Made by a program: the position numbers and the translations under genes. The notes under the pieces were generated by a model. It saw only the letters and a program-made list of their open reading frames with translations. It made no database searches and had not been told where the DNA came from. A DNA stretch of 8,364 nt from JACQCE01 sp041484905 (GTDB taxonomy: Bacteria; Nitrospirota; Nitrospiria; JACQCE01): assembly GCA_041484905.1 (NCBI GenBank), contig JBGPIL010000094.1, positions 1 through 8,364 of the forward strand, in the 5' to 3' direction. This document shows positions 1 to 7,290 of the stretch, piece by piece. Numbering within the stretch: the stretch's first letter is position 1; each line of letters begins with the position of its first letter.

Positions 1-389
1 GACAGGATCTCGCCGCCCTTCATGTTGGGATGGATGTCGCATTCGAACTTATAGCGGCCGGGCTTCATCGGCATGAAGCGGATCGTCGCCGTCTCACCGG
101 GATTGAGGTGCAACCCTCTCATCCCCTTGCCATAGGTGGTGGCGCCCTTCGCCTCGATCTCCACCTCCTGCTCGCCCAGAAGCGGCGACATGAACCCGTG
201 CGTCACCTTGTCGAGATTCTTGAGCGTGATCACGGCCGGCTGATTCGGTTTGATGGTCGCGCCCTGAAATTCAAAGGTGAAATTCCGGATGGTAACATCG
301 ATCTTGCCGGGCTCCTGCGCCGCCACCGCAACCGCCAGCCCCGCACCCACCATCGCCACCGCCAACAGTCCACGCACAATCCTCATCAT
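1..389 (-). CDS. Secreted cupredoxin (type-1 copper protein), 3' end cut off by the window edge
   Basis: Likely a periplasmic single-domain blue-copper protein for electron transfer or copper handling. I translated it by hand: 129 complete codons are visible. Residues 1-24 form a Sec signal peptide (basic MRIVR start, long Ala/Val/Gly core, probable cleavage after VAA). The mature part is beta-rich. It has H64 in the context THGF, then C117, H120 and M123 in the compact arrangement C-D-I-H-P-N-M. This gives the four type-1 copper ligands, with the short Cys-x2-His-x2-Met loop known from amicyanin and pseudoazurin-like proteins. The start is one of two consecutive ATGs (389 or 386), preceded by a strong GGGAGGG ribosome site. 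It follows the unknown gene by 53 nt on the same strand and may share its transcript; I found no convincing promoter between them. Redox partner and exact role are unknown. Only the end of the last strand should be missing. Confidence 0.85.
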   Translation of the reverse strand, partial: MMRIVRGLLAVAMVGAGLAVAVAAQEPGKIDVTIRNFTFEFQGATIKPNQPAVITLKNLDKVTHGFMSPLLGEQEVEIEAKGATTYGKGMRGLHLNPGETATIRFMPMKPGRYKFECDIHPNMKGGEIL

Positions 390-442
390 GTCAACCCTCC
401 CTTCCCACTAGATTAAATCATTTTCGGTATCAGAATCCAGCC

Positions 443-1090
443 TCAGCTTTGAGCCTCCTTTGAAATGATCGGCGCAAGGAGCCTAAATGTGGCAAGTCCT
501 TCGTCCGCCAACCGGCCATCGACAATCGCCGGATGGTCGAACGGGACGACGCGGTGCAGTTTGAGAAACGGCCGCTGAGCAAGCGCCGCCTCGACCACAT
601 CCCGATTCCGCCGATGCAGGGGCAGGAGATAGTCATCACCACGCCGCCACTCCCATGGCGTGTCGGTCATCAGCAGCGCCAGCTCCCGATCGGCCAGTTG
701 GTCGTACGCGGCCAGCAGCTTGGCCTTGTAGCGCGCCAGGTGCGGCCCCTGGAGGATGAGGGCGAAGACCACGTGATGCCCCCACCAGACGAGCGTGCGA
801 TAGGTGAACATCTCGCCCGGCGAAAAGTATTTGGGACAATCCAGATAGTGATAGGGAAAATCGAGCAGATGCTCGCCCTTGACCAGCTGGCCCTGCTGAA
901 AATCGGTGGCGTCCGGCGCCAGGAACCGGCCGCCCGCCGTTTCCTTTCTCAAGAGGTCGCGCAATTCCGTCAGCCAGGACTTCACCTTTTCGGCAATGGC
1001 CGCCTTCGCCGGGAAAAAGGTCGTATCCTGCAGAAGCCGCCGTTCAGTCTCCGTGAGTCGAACGGGTATGTGTCGAACAGGCGGGGTCAT
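443..1090 (-). CDS. Uncharacterised 215-residue protein, translationally coupled to the ABC permease
   Basis: I do not recognise a named family. The ORF is open upstream to 1216, but ATG 1088-1090 is the better start: it overlaps the permease stop as ATGA and has a GAGG five bases before it. Visible features are a charged, probably helical N-terminus (residues 12-50, rich in E, K, R and L); a motif-like centre at 70-106 dense in aromatics and histidine (KGEHLLDFPYHYLD, then PKYF, then FTYRTLVWWGHH); a second helical stretch (118-142); and W145/W147 followed by a basic patch near 150-163. There is no signal peptide and no clear membrane helix, so it is probably cytoplasmic or peripheral. The aromatic centre looks like a conserved core and vaguely recalls uncharacterised proteins elsewhere, but I cannot verify this. 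Its coupling to the permease suggests an accessory role in that transport system. That role is inference from position only. Confidence 0.8.
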   Translation of the reverse strand: MTPPVRHIPVRLTETERRLLQDTTFFPAKAAIAEKVKSWLTELRDLLRKETAGGRFLAPDATDFQQGQLVKGEHLLDFPYHYLDCPKYFSPGEMFTYRTLVWWGHHVVFALILQGPHLARYKAKLLAAYDQLADRELALLMTDTPWEWRRGDDYLLPLHRRNRDVVEAALAQRPFLKLHRVVPFDHPAIVDGRLADEGLATFRLLAPIISKEAQS

Positions 1091-3684
1091 TCCTGCCTCA
1101 ATACCGCCAGCGGCTTCTGGCCAAGGATGCGGTAGGTCGCCAGAAAACCGGTCAGGATCGTCAGCAGCGTCGCGCCGAACACACCCGCCGACAGGCGAAC
1201 CAATTCCGCACTCCACGGCAACTCGAGGAAGAAATGCAACAACACGAATGCCAGCAGACTCGCCAGCGCCGATCCGATCACACCAGCCGTCGCGCCCAGA
1301 CAGCCATATTCCACGGCGAAGATTCTGATGATCACACCGCGCGTGGCGCCGAGCGTCTTCAGGATCACCGCCTCCCGAAGCCGGCGATACCGGCTGGTGG
1401 CAATCGCCCCGGCCAGGACCAGCAGACCGGTGCCGACGGTGAAGAACGCCATGAGGCGGACCACCTGGCCGAGGCGTGTCAGCACCGCGCCGATGGCATC
1501 GAGCACATGACGGATATTGATCGCGGTCACGTTGGGAAAAGCCGCCACGACGGCCCGTTGCATCGCCAGATCCTCCGATGGGGGCACACGAACGGTCGCG
1601 ATCGCCGTCATCGCCGTCTCATCGAGCGCGCCCGGAGAGAAGATCACGAAAAAATTGGTCGTCAAACTGCCCCAGTCCACCTCGCGCAGACTCGCCACCG
1701 TGGCCGTGACCAGACGCCCCTGCAGATCAAACGTCAGCGTCGAACCCACCGTCACGCCCAGATGGCCGGCGGCCTCCTGTTCGACCGAAACAAGCGGCGT
1801 GCTCGAAGCCGCGCCGGCACCCCACCACGATCCCGCCACAATCTGATTGCCCTTCGGGAGCGACGATTGCACCGTCACCACATATTCGCGCTGGAAATAC
1901 CAGGCGTCGGGTTGCCCATCCAACTTCATCGCGCTGACGGTCTGATCGCCGACAGCCTGCACGCGTGCCCGCGCGATCGGCGTCAGCTCCACCGGCAGAT
2001 GACGGCCGGCGAAAAACCGCTTGAATGCCTCCTGTTGGTCGCGTTGAATATCGATGAAGAAAAAGCTCGGCGCCTCCGTCGGCAGATTGTCATGAATTTG
2101 GCGCATCAGGCTCGCCTCGATGACGACCACCGCCACGATCACCGTCACGCCGACGCCGACCGACAGGATGGCCGTGGCCGCCTGGCTGCCGGGTCGATAC
2201 AAATTGGCCAGACCTTGTTTAAGCACCAGCGACCGGGGCGCAATCCGCCGAACCAGCGCCATCACGGCGCGCGCGCTCCCGCCCAGGACCAGCAGCGACA
2301 GGGTCAACACGCCGAGAAAGACGGCGCCGATCCGGAGCGACCCGATCTGCCAGAGCAACAACGCCGCCAACGCGGTGATGATAAAGAGCGCGCTGATCCA
2401 TTGCGATCGATCGGATCGATTCCCCGATCGCTTCCATAACGGGACCCGGCCATCGCCTCCCGTCATGGGCGCTTCCTCGCTCACCTCCCGGCGGAACAAC
2501 CGGGCCGGCGGCACACGGCGGATCCCCAACAACGGCCAGAGGGCAAAGAGCAGCGCGGTTAAGAACCCCATCGCCGCGCCCCGCGCCATCGGCATCAGCG
2601 CGTAGCTCCGTTCCACCCGCACGGGCAGCAGGCCGCTCATGAGATCGGGCAGCAACCCCTGCAGCGCCAGACCGAGCAAAACGCCCGCCAGGCTGCCCAG
2701 CGCGCCGAGCAGCAGCGTCTGCAACAGATAAATCTTCAGCAACGTCCGTGAATCGGCCCCCACGCATTTCAAAATGGCCAGCGTGTCGAGCCGCTCCCTC
2801 ATGAACGCCTGGACGCTGTTGGCCACACCGATGCCGCCGACCAACAGCGCGATCAACCCGATCAGGCCCACATAGGTGGTCAGGTTGGAGAGAAACCGGC
2901 GCAAGCGCGGCTGGGCATCATCATAGGCGTTCACCTCCGCGCCGTCGGCCGCAACAAAGCTCTTCTTCAACTCCCCGGCCAGATCGGTCGCACTCAGACC
3001 GGCCGGCAGCTGCAGGAGCGCGCGATAGCGCACCCGGCTGCCCGGCTGCACCAGCGCCGTGGCGGCCAGCGCGCGTTGTGAAATCAACAGCCGGGGGCCG
3101 AGACTGAACGCACCGGCGATCCGATCCGGCTCCTTGGTCAGAACACCGGTGATCGTCAATTCGGTCCGGCCCACCTTGATCCGATCGCTCACATGCAACC
3201 CCAACCGGACCAACAACCCCTGTTCCACCAGCGCCGTGCTCGGATCATTCAGCGTCCCGACAGCGCCAACCGGTTCCGTGGCCAACAGTCCGTAAAAGGG
3301 ATAGCCCTCCTCGACCGCTTTGAGCTCGACCAGTTGCGTGTCGCCGGTCTTGGGATTGGAGGCCATCGCCACCAGCTCGCTGACGGCCGTCCGGCGAACA
3401 CCTCGGGCGCGCAGACTCTCCAGCCGCTCTTCGCCCGCCTCGCTGAGCGGCCGATTCGTGCGCACTTCAACATCGCCGGCCATCAGCGCCCTCGCCTCTT
3501 TGCGAATGGTCTGCTCCAGCCCGGCCGAAAAACCGGTCACACCAACGAGGGCGCCGACGCCCAGGGCAATACAGGCGAGAAAGAAGAGAAAATGGCGGAA
3601 GCTCCCGCGCGTTTCCCGCCAGGCCATCGCCAGCAACACGCGTATCCCCGGGCCATTTCGGCGGGTGATGACCATGGGCGTCAT
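1087..3684 (-). CDS. ybbP: ABC transporter permease with two FtsX domains (YbbP type)
   Basis: Inner-membrane subunit of a YbbAP-like, MacB/LolC-type ABC system, in which ATP hydrolysis drives movement of a periplasmic part. The 865-residue length fits the double-FtsX permeases (E. coli YbbP is about 800). By eye there are about ten membrane helices: 32-52; a MacB-like periplasmic domain (about 55-265); 270-294, 318-344 and 366-388; two linker helices near 430-470; 505-525; a second periplasmic domain (about 530-735); then 738-763, 787-818 and 831-852. The two FtsX coupling-helix signatures are clear: RERLDTLAILKCVGA (297-310) and RYRRLREAVILKTLGA (765-780). The start ATG overlaps the ATPase stop by 4 nt and its own Shine-Dalgarno is poor, so translation is probably coupled. 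Substrate is not shown by the sequence. Family members next to tesA have been linked to hydrophobic or lipid-like substrates, but that is indirect here. Confidence 0.93.
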   Translation of the reverse strand: MTPMVITRRNGPGIRVLLAMAWRETRGSFRHFLFFLACIALGVGALVGVTGFSAGLEQTIRKEARALMAGDVEVRTNRPLSEAGEERLESLRARGVRRTAVSELVAMASNPKTGDTQLVELKAVEEGYPFYGLLATEPVGAVGTLNDPSTALVEQGLLVRLGLHVSDRIKVGRTELTITGVLTKEPDRIAGAFSLGPRLLISQRALAATALVQPGSRVRYRALLQLPAGLSATDLAGELKKSFVAADGAEVNAYDDAQPRLRRFLSNLTTYVGLIGLIALLVGGIGVANSVQAFMRERLDTLAILKCVGADSRTLLKIYLLQTLLLGALGSLAGVLLGLALQGLLPDLMSGLLPVRVERSYALMPMARGAAMGFLTALLFALWPLLGIRRVPPARLFRREVSEEAPMTGGDGRVPLWKRSGNRSDRSQWISALFIITALAALLLWQIGSLRIGAVFLGVLTLSLLVLGGSARAVMALVRRIAPRSLVLKQGLANLYRPGSQAATAILSVGVGVTVIVAVVVIEASLMRQIHDNLPTEAPSFFFIDIQRDQQEAFKRFFAGRHLPVELTPIARARVQAVGDQTVSAMKLDGQPDAWYFQREYVVTVQSSLPKGNQIVAGSWWGAGAASSTPLVSVEQEAAGHLGVTVGSTLTFDLQGRLVTATVASLREVDWGSLTTNFFVIFSPGALDETAMTAIATVRVPPSEDLAMQRAVVAAFPNVTAINIRHVLDAIGAVLTRLGQVVRLMAFFTVGTGLLVLAGAIATSRYRRLREAVILKTLGATRGVIIRIFAVEYGCLGATAGVIGSALASLLAFVLLHFFLELPWSAELVRLSAGVFGATLLTILTGFLATYRILGQKPLAVLRQE

Positions 3685-4364
3685 GGCGCCGGCGTGCCTT
3701 GCTGATCGCGCGCGATTCGGCCGTCGACCAGTGTGATCACGCGATCAGCCCATGACGCCAGATCGGCGTCATGGGTCACCAGGACCATCGTCGTCCCCTG
3801 CTCCTTGCGTATTCGCATCAACAGATCGATCACCAGGCGGCCGGTCGTCTGATCGAGATTGCCCGTCGGCTCGTCGGCCAGGAGGATCGGCGGCCGGCAG
3901 GCAAACGCACGGGCAATCGCCACCCGCTGCTGCTCGCCGCCCGACAATTGCGCGGGATAATGACGGGCCCGCTCGTCGAGCCCCACGGCCTTGAGCCATT
4001 CCCGTCCCCGCGCTTCGGCATCGCGGTCACCGGTCAGCTCCAGCGGCACCATCACATTTTCGAGCGCCGTCAGCGTGGGAATCAGATGATAGGCCTGAAA
4101 GACGATGCCGACTACGCGGCCCCGCATCACCGCCAGCTCATCCTCCGAAAGGCCATTCAGATTGATGCCGTTGAGCTCCACGGAGCCTGACGTCGGCCGG
4201 TCGAGGCCGGCGATCAGCCCCAACAGCGTCGACTTGCCGCTGCCGGATGGGCCGATGACGGCGACAAACTGACCCGGCGGCACATCAAGATCGATCGCGT
4301 CCAGAATTGTGACCATCCGCCCTCCTCCGGTCAGCCGCATCGACAGCTTACGCACCTTGATCAT
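3681..4364 (-). CDS. ybbA: ABC transporter ATP-binding protein (YbbA/LolD/MacB class)
   Basis: Nucleotide-binding subunit partnering the adjacent permease at the inner membrane. In 227 residues all ABC motifs are intact: Walker A GPSGSGKST (38-46), Q-loop Q90, signature LSGGEQQR (140-147), Walker B ILLADEP with D164/E165, D-loop NLD (169-171) and H-loop H198. The LSGGEQQRVAIARA and NLDxxTG wording is typical of the LolD/MacB/YbbA class. I chose ATG 4362-4364 because it keeps the first beta strand (IKVRKLSM) normal for the family, although its Shine-Dalgarno is weak. A second in-frame ATG at 4314-4316 has a textbook GGAGGAGG four bases upstream; starting there would remove the first strand. 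First gene of the operon, head-to-head with the TesA-like gene as in E. coli. The gene symbol is by similarity and synteny. Confidence 0.93.
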   Translation of the reverse strand: MIKVRKLSMRLTGGGRMVTILDAIDLDVPPGQFVAVIGPSGSGKSTLLGLIAGLDRPTSGSVELNGINLNGLSEDELAVMRGRVVGIVFQAYHLIPTLTALENVMVPLELTGDRDAEARGREWLKAVGLDERARHYPAQLSGGEQQRVAIARAFACRPPILLADEPTGNLDQTTGRLVIDLLMRIRKEQGTTMVLVTHDADLASWADRVITLVDGRIARDQQGTPAP

Positions 4365-4401
4365 GTAATCGGGGTGATCGCTTGAAGGGTCATGGGCCGA
4401 T

Positions 4402-4432
4402 ATTATACGCTAGCGTGGTGCAGAGCATTCAA
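4402..4432 (-). promoter_or_regulatory. Candidate sigma-70-type promoter for the ABC operon
   Basis: Read on the minus strand there is a perfect TATAAT (plus coordinates 4402-4407). A TTGAAT -35-like box (4427-4432) lies 19 nt further upstream, a slightly long spacer. The start point would fall near 4395, giving a leader of about 30 nt before the ATPase ATG. On the plus strand the same bases read TTGAAG (4382-4387), 16 nt, TATACG (4404-4409), a weaker candidate for the TesA-like gene, so the two divergent promoters may overlap. This is by eye only; the lineage's sigma-factor preferences are not known to me. Confidence 0.4.
4407..4416. promoter_or_regulatory. Perfect 10-bp palindrome ACGCTAGCGT in the divergent promoter region
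   Basis: ACGCTAGCGT is self-complementary. It lies immediately upstream of the TATAAT of the ABC operon, inside the -10/-35 spacer, and next to the possible plus-strand -10 of the TesA-like gene. The position would suit an operator acting on both directions. A ten-base palindrome can occur by chance, and no regulator gene is in the window. Confidence 0.25.
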
Positions 4433-4492
4433 ATTAGGTGGAGAGGCGCTTCTCCCCCTAGAACCCCTATCGCCGTACACAAAGGTGTCATG

Positions 4493-5155
4493 ATGTGGTT
4501 GGTGATCGTCCTCTGCTGGTTCTTCTTCATGGACGCTCCGGGTATATCCGCCGCCACGCCACCGGCTCTTTCATCCGATCACGAGAACAGCCGGCCGGTG
4601 ATCGTCGCGTTCGGCGACAGCCTGACGGCAGGGCTGGGGCTTCCGGTCGACGAGGCCTATCCGGCCCAACTCGAACGGCGGTTGCGCGAGGCGGGCGATC
4701 CCCACCGCGTGATCAACGCCGGCGTGAGCGGCGACACAACGGCGGGAGGCGTGCGCAGGGTCGACGCGGTGCTGTCCTATAAGCCGGTGATCGTCATTGT
4801 GGAATTCGGCGCCAACGATGGGTTGCGGGGATTGCCGCTTTCACAGACCCGGACCAATCTGGCCGCCATCCTTGACCGGTTGCGCTCGGCCGGAGTGCCG
4901 GTGATCCTGGCCGGGATGAAGCTGCCTCCCAACTACGGGCCGGAGTACACCGAAGAGTTCGCCGCCATCTTTCCTGAACTCGCCCGCACCTACGGGGCAA
5001 CGCTTATGCCCTTTTTCTTGGACGGCGTCGCAACCAGACCCCAGTTGAACCAGGAAGACGGCATCCACCCGACGGCGGAGGGCTACAGCGTCATCGTCGA
5101 CCGCCTTCTGCCCCTCCTGGGGCCGCTGCTCAACCACCCCACGCGCGCGCCCTGA
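4493..5155 (+). CDS. tesA: Secreted GDSL/SGNH hydrolase, TesA-like (acyl-CoA thioesterase I / lysophospholipase L1 / arylesterase)
   Basis: Periplasmic esterase expected to hydrolyse acyl thioesters, lysophospholipids or small esters. Numbering from the ATG at 4493 (220 residues), the SGNH blocks are all present: block I FGDSLTAGLG with nucleophile S43; block II NAGVSGD with oxyanion glycine G80; block III FGAND with N108; block V DGIHP with D189 and H192. Residues 1-20 are strongly hydrophobic (WLVIVLCWFFF) and end in ISA, fitting a signal peptide, although basic residues are missing at its start. The frame is open back to a TTG at 4382, but the AAAGG at 4481-4485 favours ATG 4493 (or 4490). 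The divergent ATPase-permease pair copies the E. coli tesA-ybbAP layout, and the cardiolipin synthase follows after 10 nt. Exact substrate cannot be told. Confidence 0.92.
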   Translation: MWLVIVLCWFFFMDAPGISAATPPALSSDHENSRPVIVAFGDSLTAGLGLPVDEAYPAQLERRLREAGDPHRVINAGVSGDTTAGGVRRVDAVLSYKPVIVIVEFGANDGLRGLPLSQTRTNLAAILDRLRSAGVPVILAGMKLPPNYGPEYTEEFAAIFPELARTYGATLMPFFLDGVATRPQLNQEDGIHPTAEGYSVIVDRLLPLLGPLLNHPTRAP

Positions 5156-5165
5156 CCATCAAGAC

Positions 5166-6611
5166 ATGATCCCCATCAAGATCGCAGATCCTCTCTGGCT
5201 CGTCGTGGTCGGGCTGTCCGCGCTGTTCAGCCTCTATTCGGCCGGCCATGCGCTGCTGAATAAGCGCGACCCCCGGTCGGCATTGGGCTGGGTGGCCGTC
5301 TGCCTGGTCTTTCATCCCGCGGCCGGCGCAATCCTCTACTGGTTGTTCGGCGTCAATCGCATCCACACCAGGGCGCAACAGTGGCAGCAACGCGGCCACT
5401 GGGCGCTGGACCCGCACATCCGTCAGTTTTACCAAATTCAAAAAACCGAAATGCCCGCCGCCCTGAAAGATAATGTGGCCGCCCTGCTCGCCGTCTCGGA
5501 CCGGGTGACCCATCGGCCGGTGCTGGGCGGCAATCGGGTGACCATCCTGCACAACGGCGAGGAGGCCTACCCCGCCATGCTGAGCGCGATCCACGCGGCC
5601 CGCCGGTCGGTCTATCTGTGCAGCTATATTTTCAATACCGATGCCACCGGCAAGAAATTCATCAACGCGTTGGGCGCGGCGGCCGCCAGAGGCGTCGATG
5701 CGCGGGTCCTGGTGGACGGGCTGGGCGCGCTCTATTCCCTGTCGCCGGCACCCGGCCGTCTTCGAAAAGCCGGGGTTCGCGCCGCCTGGTTTCTCCCCAT
5801 GACCGAGGGCATCCATATCAACCTGCGGAATCACCGGAAATTGCTGATCGTCGATACCGCCACCGGCTTTACCGGCGGGATGAACATCAGCGATCGCCAG
5901 TTGGCGATGAATGAGACGAACCCCCGGCGCATGAGCGACCTGCACTTTCAAGTGGATGGGCCGGCGGTCATGCAGATGGAGGAGGTCTTTCTGGAGGATT
6001 GGCGCTTTGCCACGGATGAAACCGAGCCGTCGTCACCCCCGCCTCGGCCCGCGGCCGCCGGCGACGCCTACTGCCGGGGGATCAGCGACGGACCGAATCA
6101 CGACTCCGAAACACTCCACTGGATCATCATCGGCGCCATCTCCGCGGCCAAGAGCCGGATCCGGATCATGACGCCCTACTTTCTTCCCGAGTCGCCGCTG
6201 ATCTCCGCGCTGACCGCCGCGGCCTTCCGGGGCGTCACGGTCGAGATCATTCTGCCGCAGCGCAATGATCTGCCCCATGTCGCGTGGGCCGCGCAGGCGC
6301 TCCTGTGGCAACTGTTGCAGCACGATATCCGCGTCTTCTACCAACCTCCGCCGTTCGTCCACACCAAATATCTGCTGATCGACCGCGGCTATGCCCTCGT
6401 CGGCTCATCGAACCTCGATCCCCGCAGTCTCCGATTGAACTTCGAATTCAACCTGGAAGTTTACGACGACGCCACCGGCGACGCGCTCGCGCGCCATTTC
6501 GAGGCGGCGCAGCGTCGCTCCAGGCCGACCACACTCGCCGAGGTGGATGCCCGTCCCTTCCCCATCAAGCTGCGGGACGCCGTCACCAAACTCTTCGTCC
6601 CCTATTTATAG
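5166..6611 (+). CDS. cls: Cardiolipin synthase, two-HKD phospholipase-D family (ClsA type)
   Basis: Membrane enzyme making cardiolipin by phosphatidyl transfer, classically from two phosphatidylglycerols. The 481-residue protein has the full ClsA layout: two N-terminal membrane helices (about 9-30 and 40-63, ending WLFGVNR), a short linker, then two phospholipase-D domains. HKD motif 1 is H223-x-K225-x4-D230 followed by GGMN. HKD motif 2 is H399-x-K401-x4-D406 followed by GSSNLDPRS. The stretch PYFLPES (337-343) is typical of the second domain, and the protein ends in the family-like KLFVPYL tail (475-481). The start is ATG 5166; its Shine-Dalgarno is poor, and it lies 10 nt after the TesA-like stop, so the two are probably co-transcribed and share a lipid-remodelling theme. 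The 3' end faces the cytochrome gene with only 17 nt between, where I see no convincing terminator. Confidence 0.95.
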   Translation: MIPIKIADPLWLVVVGLSALFSLYSAGHALLNKRDPRSALGWVAVCLVFHPAAGAILYWLFGVNRIHTRAQQWQQRGHWALDPHIRQFYQIQKTEMPAALKDNVAALLAVSDRVTHRPVLGGNRVTILHNGEEAYPAMLSAIHAARRSVYLCSYIFNTDATGKKFINALGAAAARGVDARVLVDGLGALYSLSPAPGRLRKAGVRAAWFLPMTEGIHINLRNHRKLLIVDTATGFTGGMNISDRQLAMNETNPRRMSDLHFQVDGPAVMQMEEVFLEDWRFATDETEPSSPPPRPAAAGDAYCRGISDGPNHDSETLHWIIIGAISAAKSRIRIMTPYFLPESPLISALTAAAFRGVTVEIILPQRNDLPHVAWAAQALLWQLLQHDIRVFYQPPPFVHTKYLLIDRGYALVGSSNLDPRSLRLNFEFNLEVYDDATGDALARHFEAAQRRSRPTTLAEVDARPFPIKLRDAVTKLFVPYL

Positions 6612-6628
6612 CGCCAGCCTTCGGCCCG

Positions 6629-6967
6629 TTACTGACCCAGACTGCGCACATACGCCAGCACGTCCTGAATCTGCTGAGGAGAGAGCGTGCCCTTCCATCC
6701 CGCCATCGGCGTGCCGGGGCGGCCCGATTCGATGACTTGGAGCAACACGGCATCGGACTTCTTCTTGCTTTCCGGACTGGTGAAATTGGCGGGATGGGGG
6801 TTCATCATCGCGCCCGCCGGCCCGTCACCTTTGCCCTGCGCCCCGTGGCACATCAGGCATTTTTGTTCAAAGATCGCCTTCCCCTTCGCCGCATCCCCGG
6901 CAAATGCGATTGAGCTGATCATCAACGCCGCCCCGCACACACCCACCACAATCACGCTCGTTCTCAT
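6629..6967 (-). CDS. Small periplasmic mono-haem cytochrome c
   Basis: A class-I-like c-type cytochrome for periplasmic electron transfer. The precursor is 112 residues. Residues 1-23 are a Sec signal peptide (MRTS start, hydrophobic core, cleavage at AFA/GD). The mature protein opens with a typical helix (AAKGKAIFEQK) and a single haem site C37-L-M-C40-H41. M88, in GRPGTPMAGW, is the likely distal axial ligand. The C-terminal helix (QIQDVLAYVRSLGQ) is standard for the fold. An AGGAGG (plus-strand 6974-6979) lies 6 nt before the ATG and fixes the start. The toxin gene ends 56 nt upstream on the same strand, so read-through from the toxin-antitoxin operon is possible; I saw no strong promoter in the gap. 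Redox partners are unknown; the cupredoxin is a functional analogue in the same window but about 6 kb away and not linked. Confidence 0.93.
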   Translation of the reverse strand: MRTSVIVVGVCGAALMISSIAFAGDAAKGKAIFEQKCLMCHGAQGKGDGPAGAMMNPHPANFTSPESKKKSDAVLLQVIESGRPGTPMAGWKGTLSPQQIQDVLAYVRSLGQ

Positions 6968-7023
6968 TCTGTTCCTCCTGGTTGAAATCTAGAAAAGTTT
7001 ATTTCCAGATGTGCACGGCGCAT

Positions 7024-7290
7024 CTATTCATAATGCGTCCACATCCGGATGATCTTTACAGTGTTGCCGGCCGGCAGCACGTGATAGACCAGGCGGTGAT
7101 GGACGTTGATTCGCCGCGAGTAGGCCCCGGCCAGATCACCGACAAGCTTCTCAAATGGCGGCGGGGTCTGGAACGGACTGCGCTTTACGATCTCCAGCAG
7201 GAGTTCCGCTTTGTGGCGGAGGCCGGACGCGGTAAGTTTTTTCGCGTCTTTCTGCGCTTGGCGTGTATAGACAAGTGTCCAGGCTACCAC
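7024..7290 (-). CDS. yoeB: Toxin of the Txe/YoeB family (ribosome-dependent mRNA interferase)
   Basis: Expected to cleave translated mRNA in the ribosomal A site when freed from its antitoxin. The 88 residues match YoeB in length and order: an N-terminal strand (AWTLVYTRQAQKDAKKL), a helical hairpin, then the hallmark YSRRINVHHRLVY and the C-terminal end IIRMWTHYE. By comparison with E. coli YoeB (E46, R65, H83, Y84), the catalytic residues here are E47, R66, H86 and Y87, so the toxin looks intact. There is one extra glutamate after the terminal His-Tyr. The start is GTG at 7288-7290, overlapping the antitoxin stop by 7 nt (GTGGTAG); the overlap and alignment to the family both support it. 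The gene symbol is by family; the Txe name would serve equally. Confidence 0.93.
   Translation of the reverse strand: MVAWTLVYTRQAQKDAKKLTASGLRHKAELLLEIVKRSPFQTPPPFEKLVGDLAGAYSRRINVHHRLVYHVLPAGNTVKIIRMWTHYE

Noticed and set aside
390..442. Terminator or promoter between the unknown gene and the cupredoxin
   Set aside because: A CTCA-AAGC-TGAG mini-hairpin near the upstream stop is too weak and lacks a T-run; no acceptable -35/-10 pair was found.
533..1135. A 200-codon plus-strand frame opposite the unknown protein
   Set aside because: No ribosome site or family features, whereas the minus-strand frame is coupled by ATGA and GAGG to the operon; treated as a shadow.
1091..1216. N-terminal extension of the unknown protein
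   Set aside because: It would overlap the permease coding sequence by more than 120 nt; the ATGA start with GAGG is more natural.
1234..2439. A 401-codon open frame on the plus strand opposite the permease
   Set aside because: Antisense shadow of a high-GC gene: composition is dominated by His, Arg and Gln, there is no recognisable domain, and the minus-strand permease frame is full length with clear FtsX motifs.
4382..4489. N-terminal extension of the TesA-like protein to a TTG start
   Set aside because: It would put 37 non-conserved residues before a signal peptide and overlap the promoter region; AAAGG before ATG 4490/4493 fits better.
4497..4516. Lipoprotein signal (lipobox) in the TesA-like protein at C8
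   Set aside because: The residue before the cysteine is leucine, and the hydrophobic stretch continues past it, so a normal signal peptide ending ISA is more likely.
5130..5951. A 273-codon minus-strand frame opposite the cardiolipin synthase
   Set aside because: It lies wholly over a confidently identified gene and reads as low-complexity Gly/Asp/Gln/His-rich sequence, typical of antisense shadows.
6612..6628. Terminator between the convergent cardiolipin synthase and cytochrome genes
   Set aside because: Only a very short GCC/GGC stem is possible and there is no T-run on either strand.
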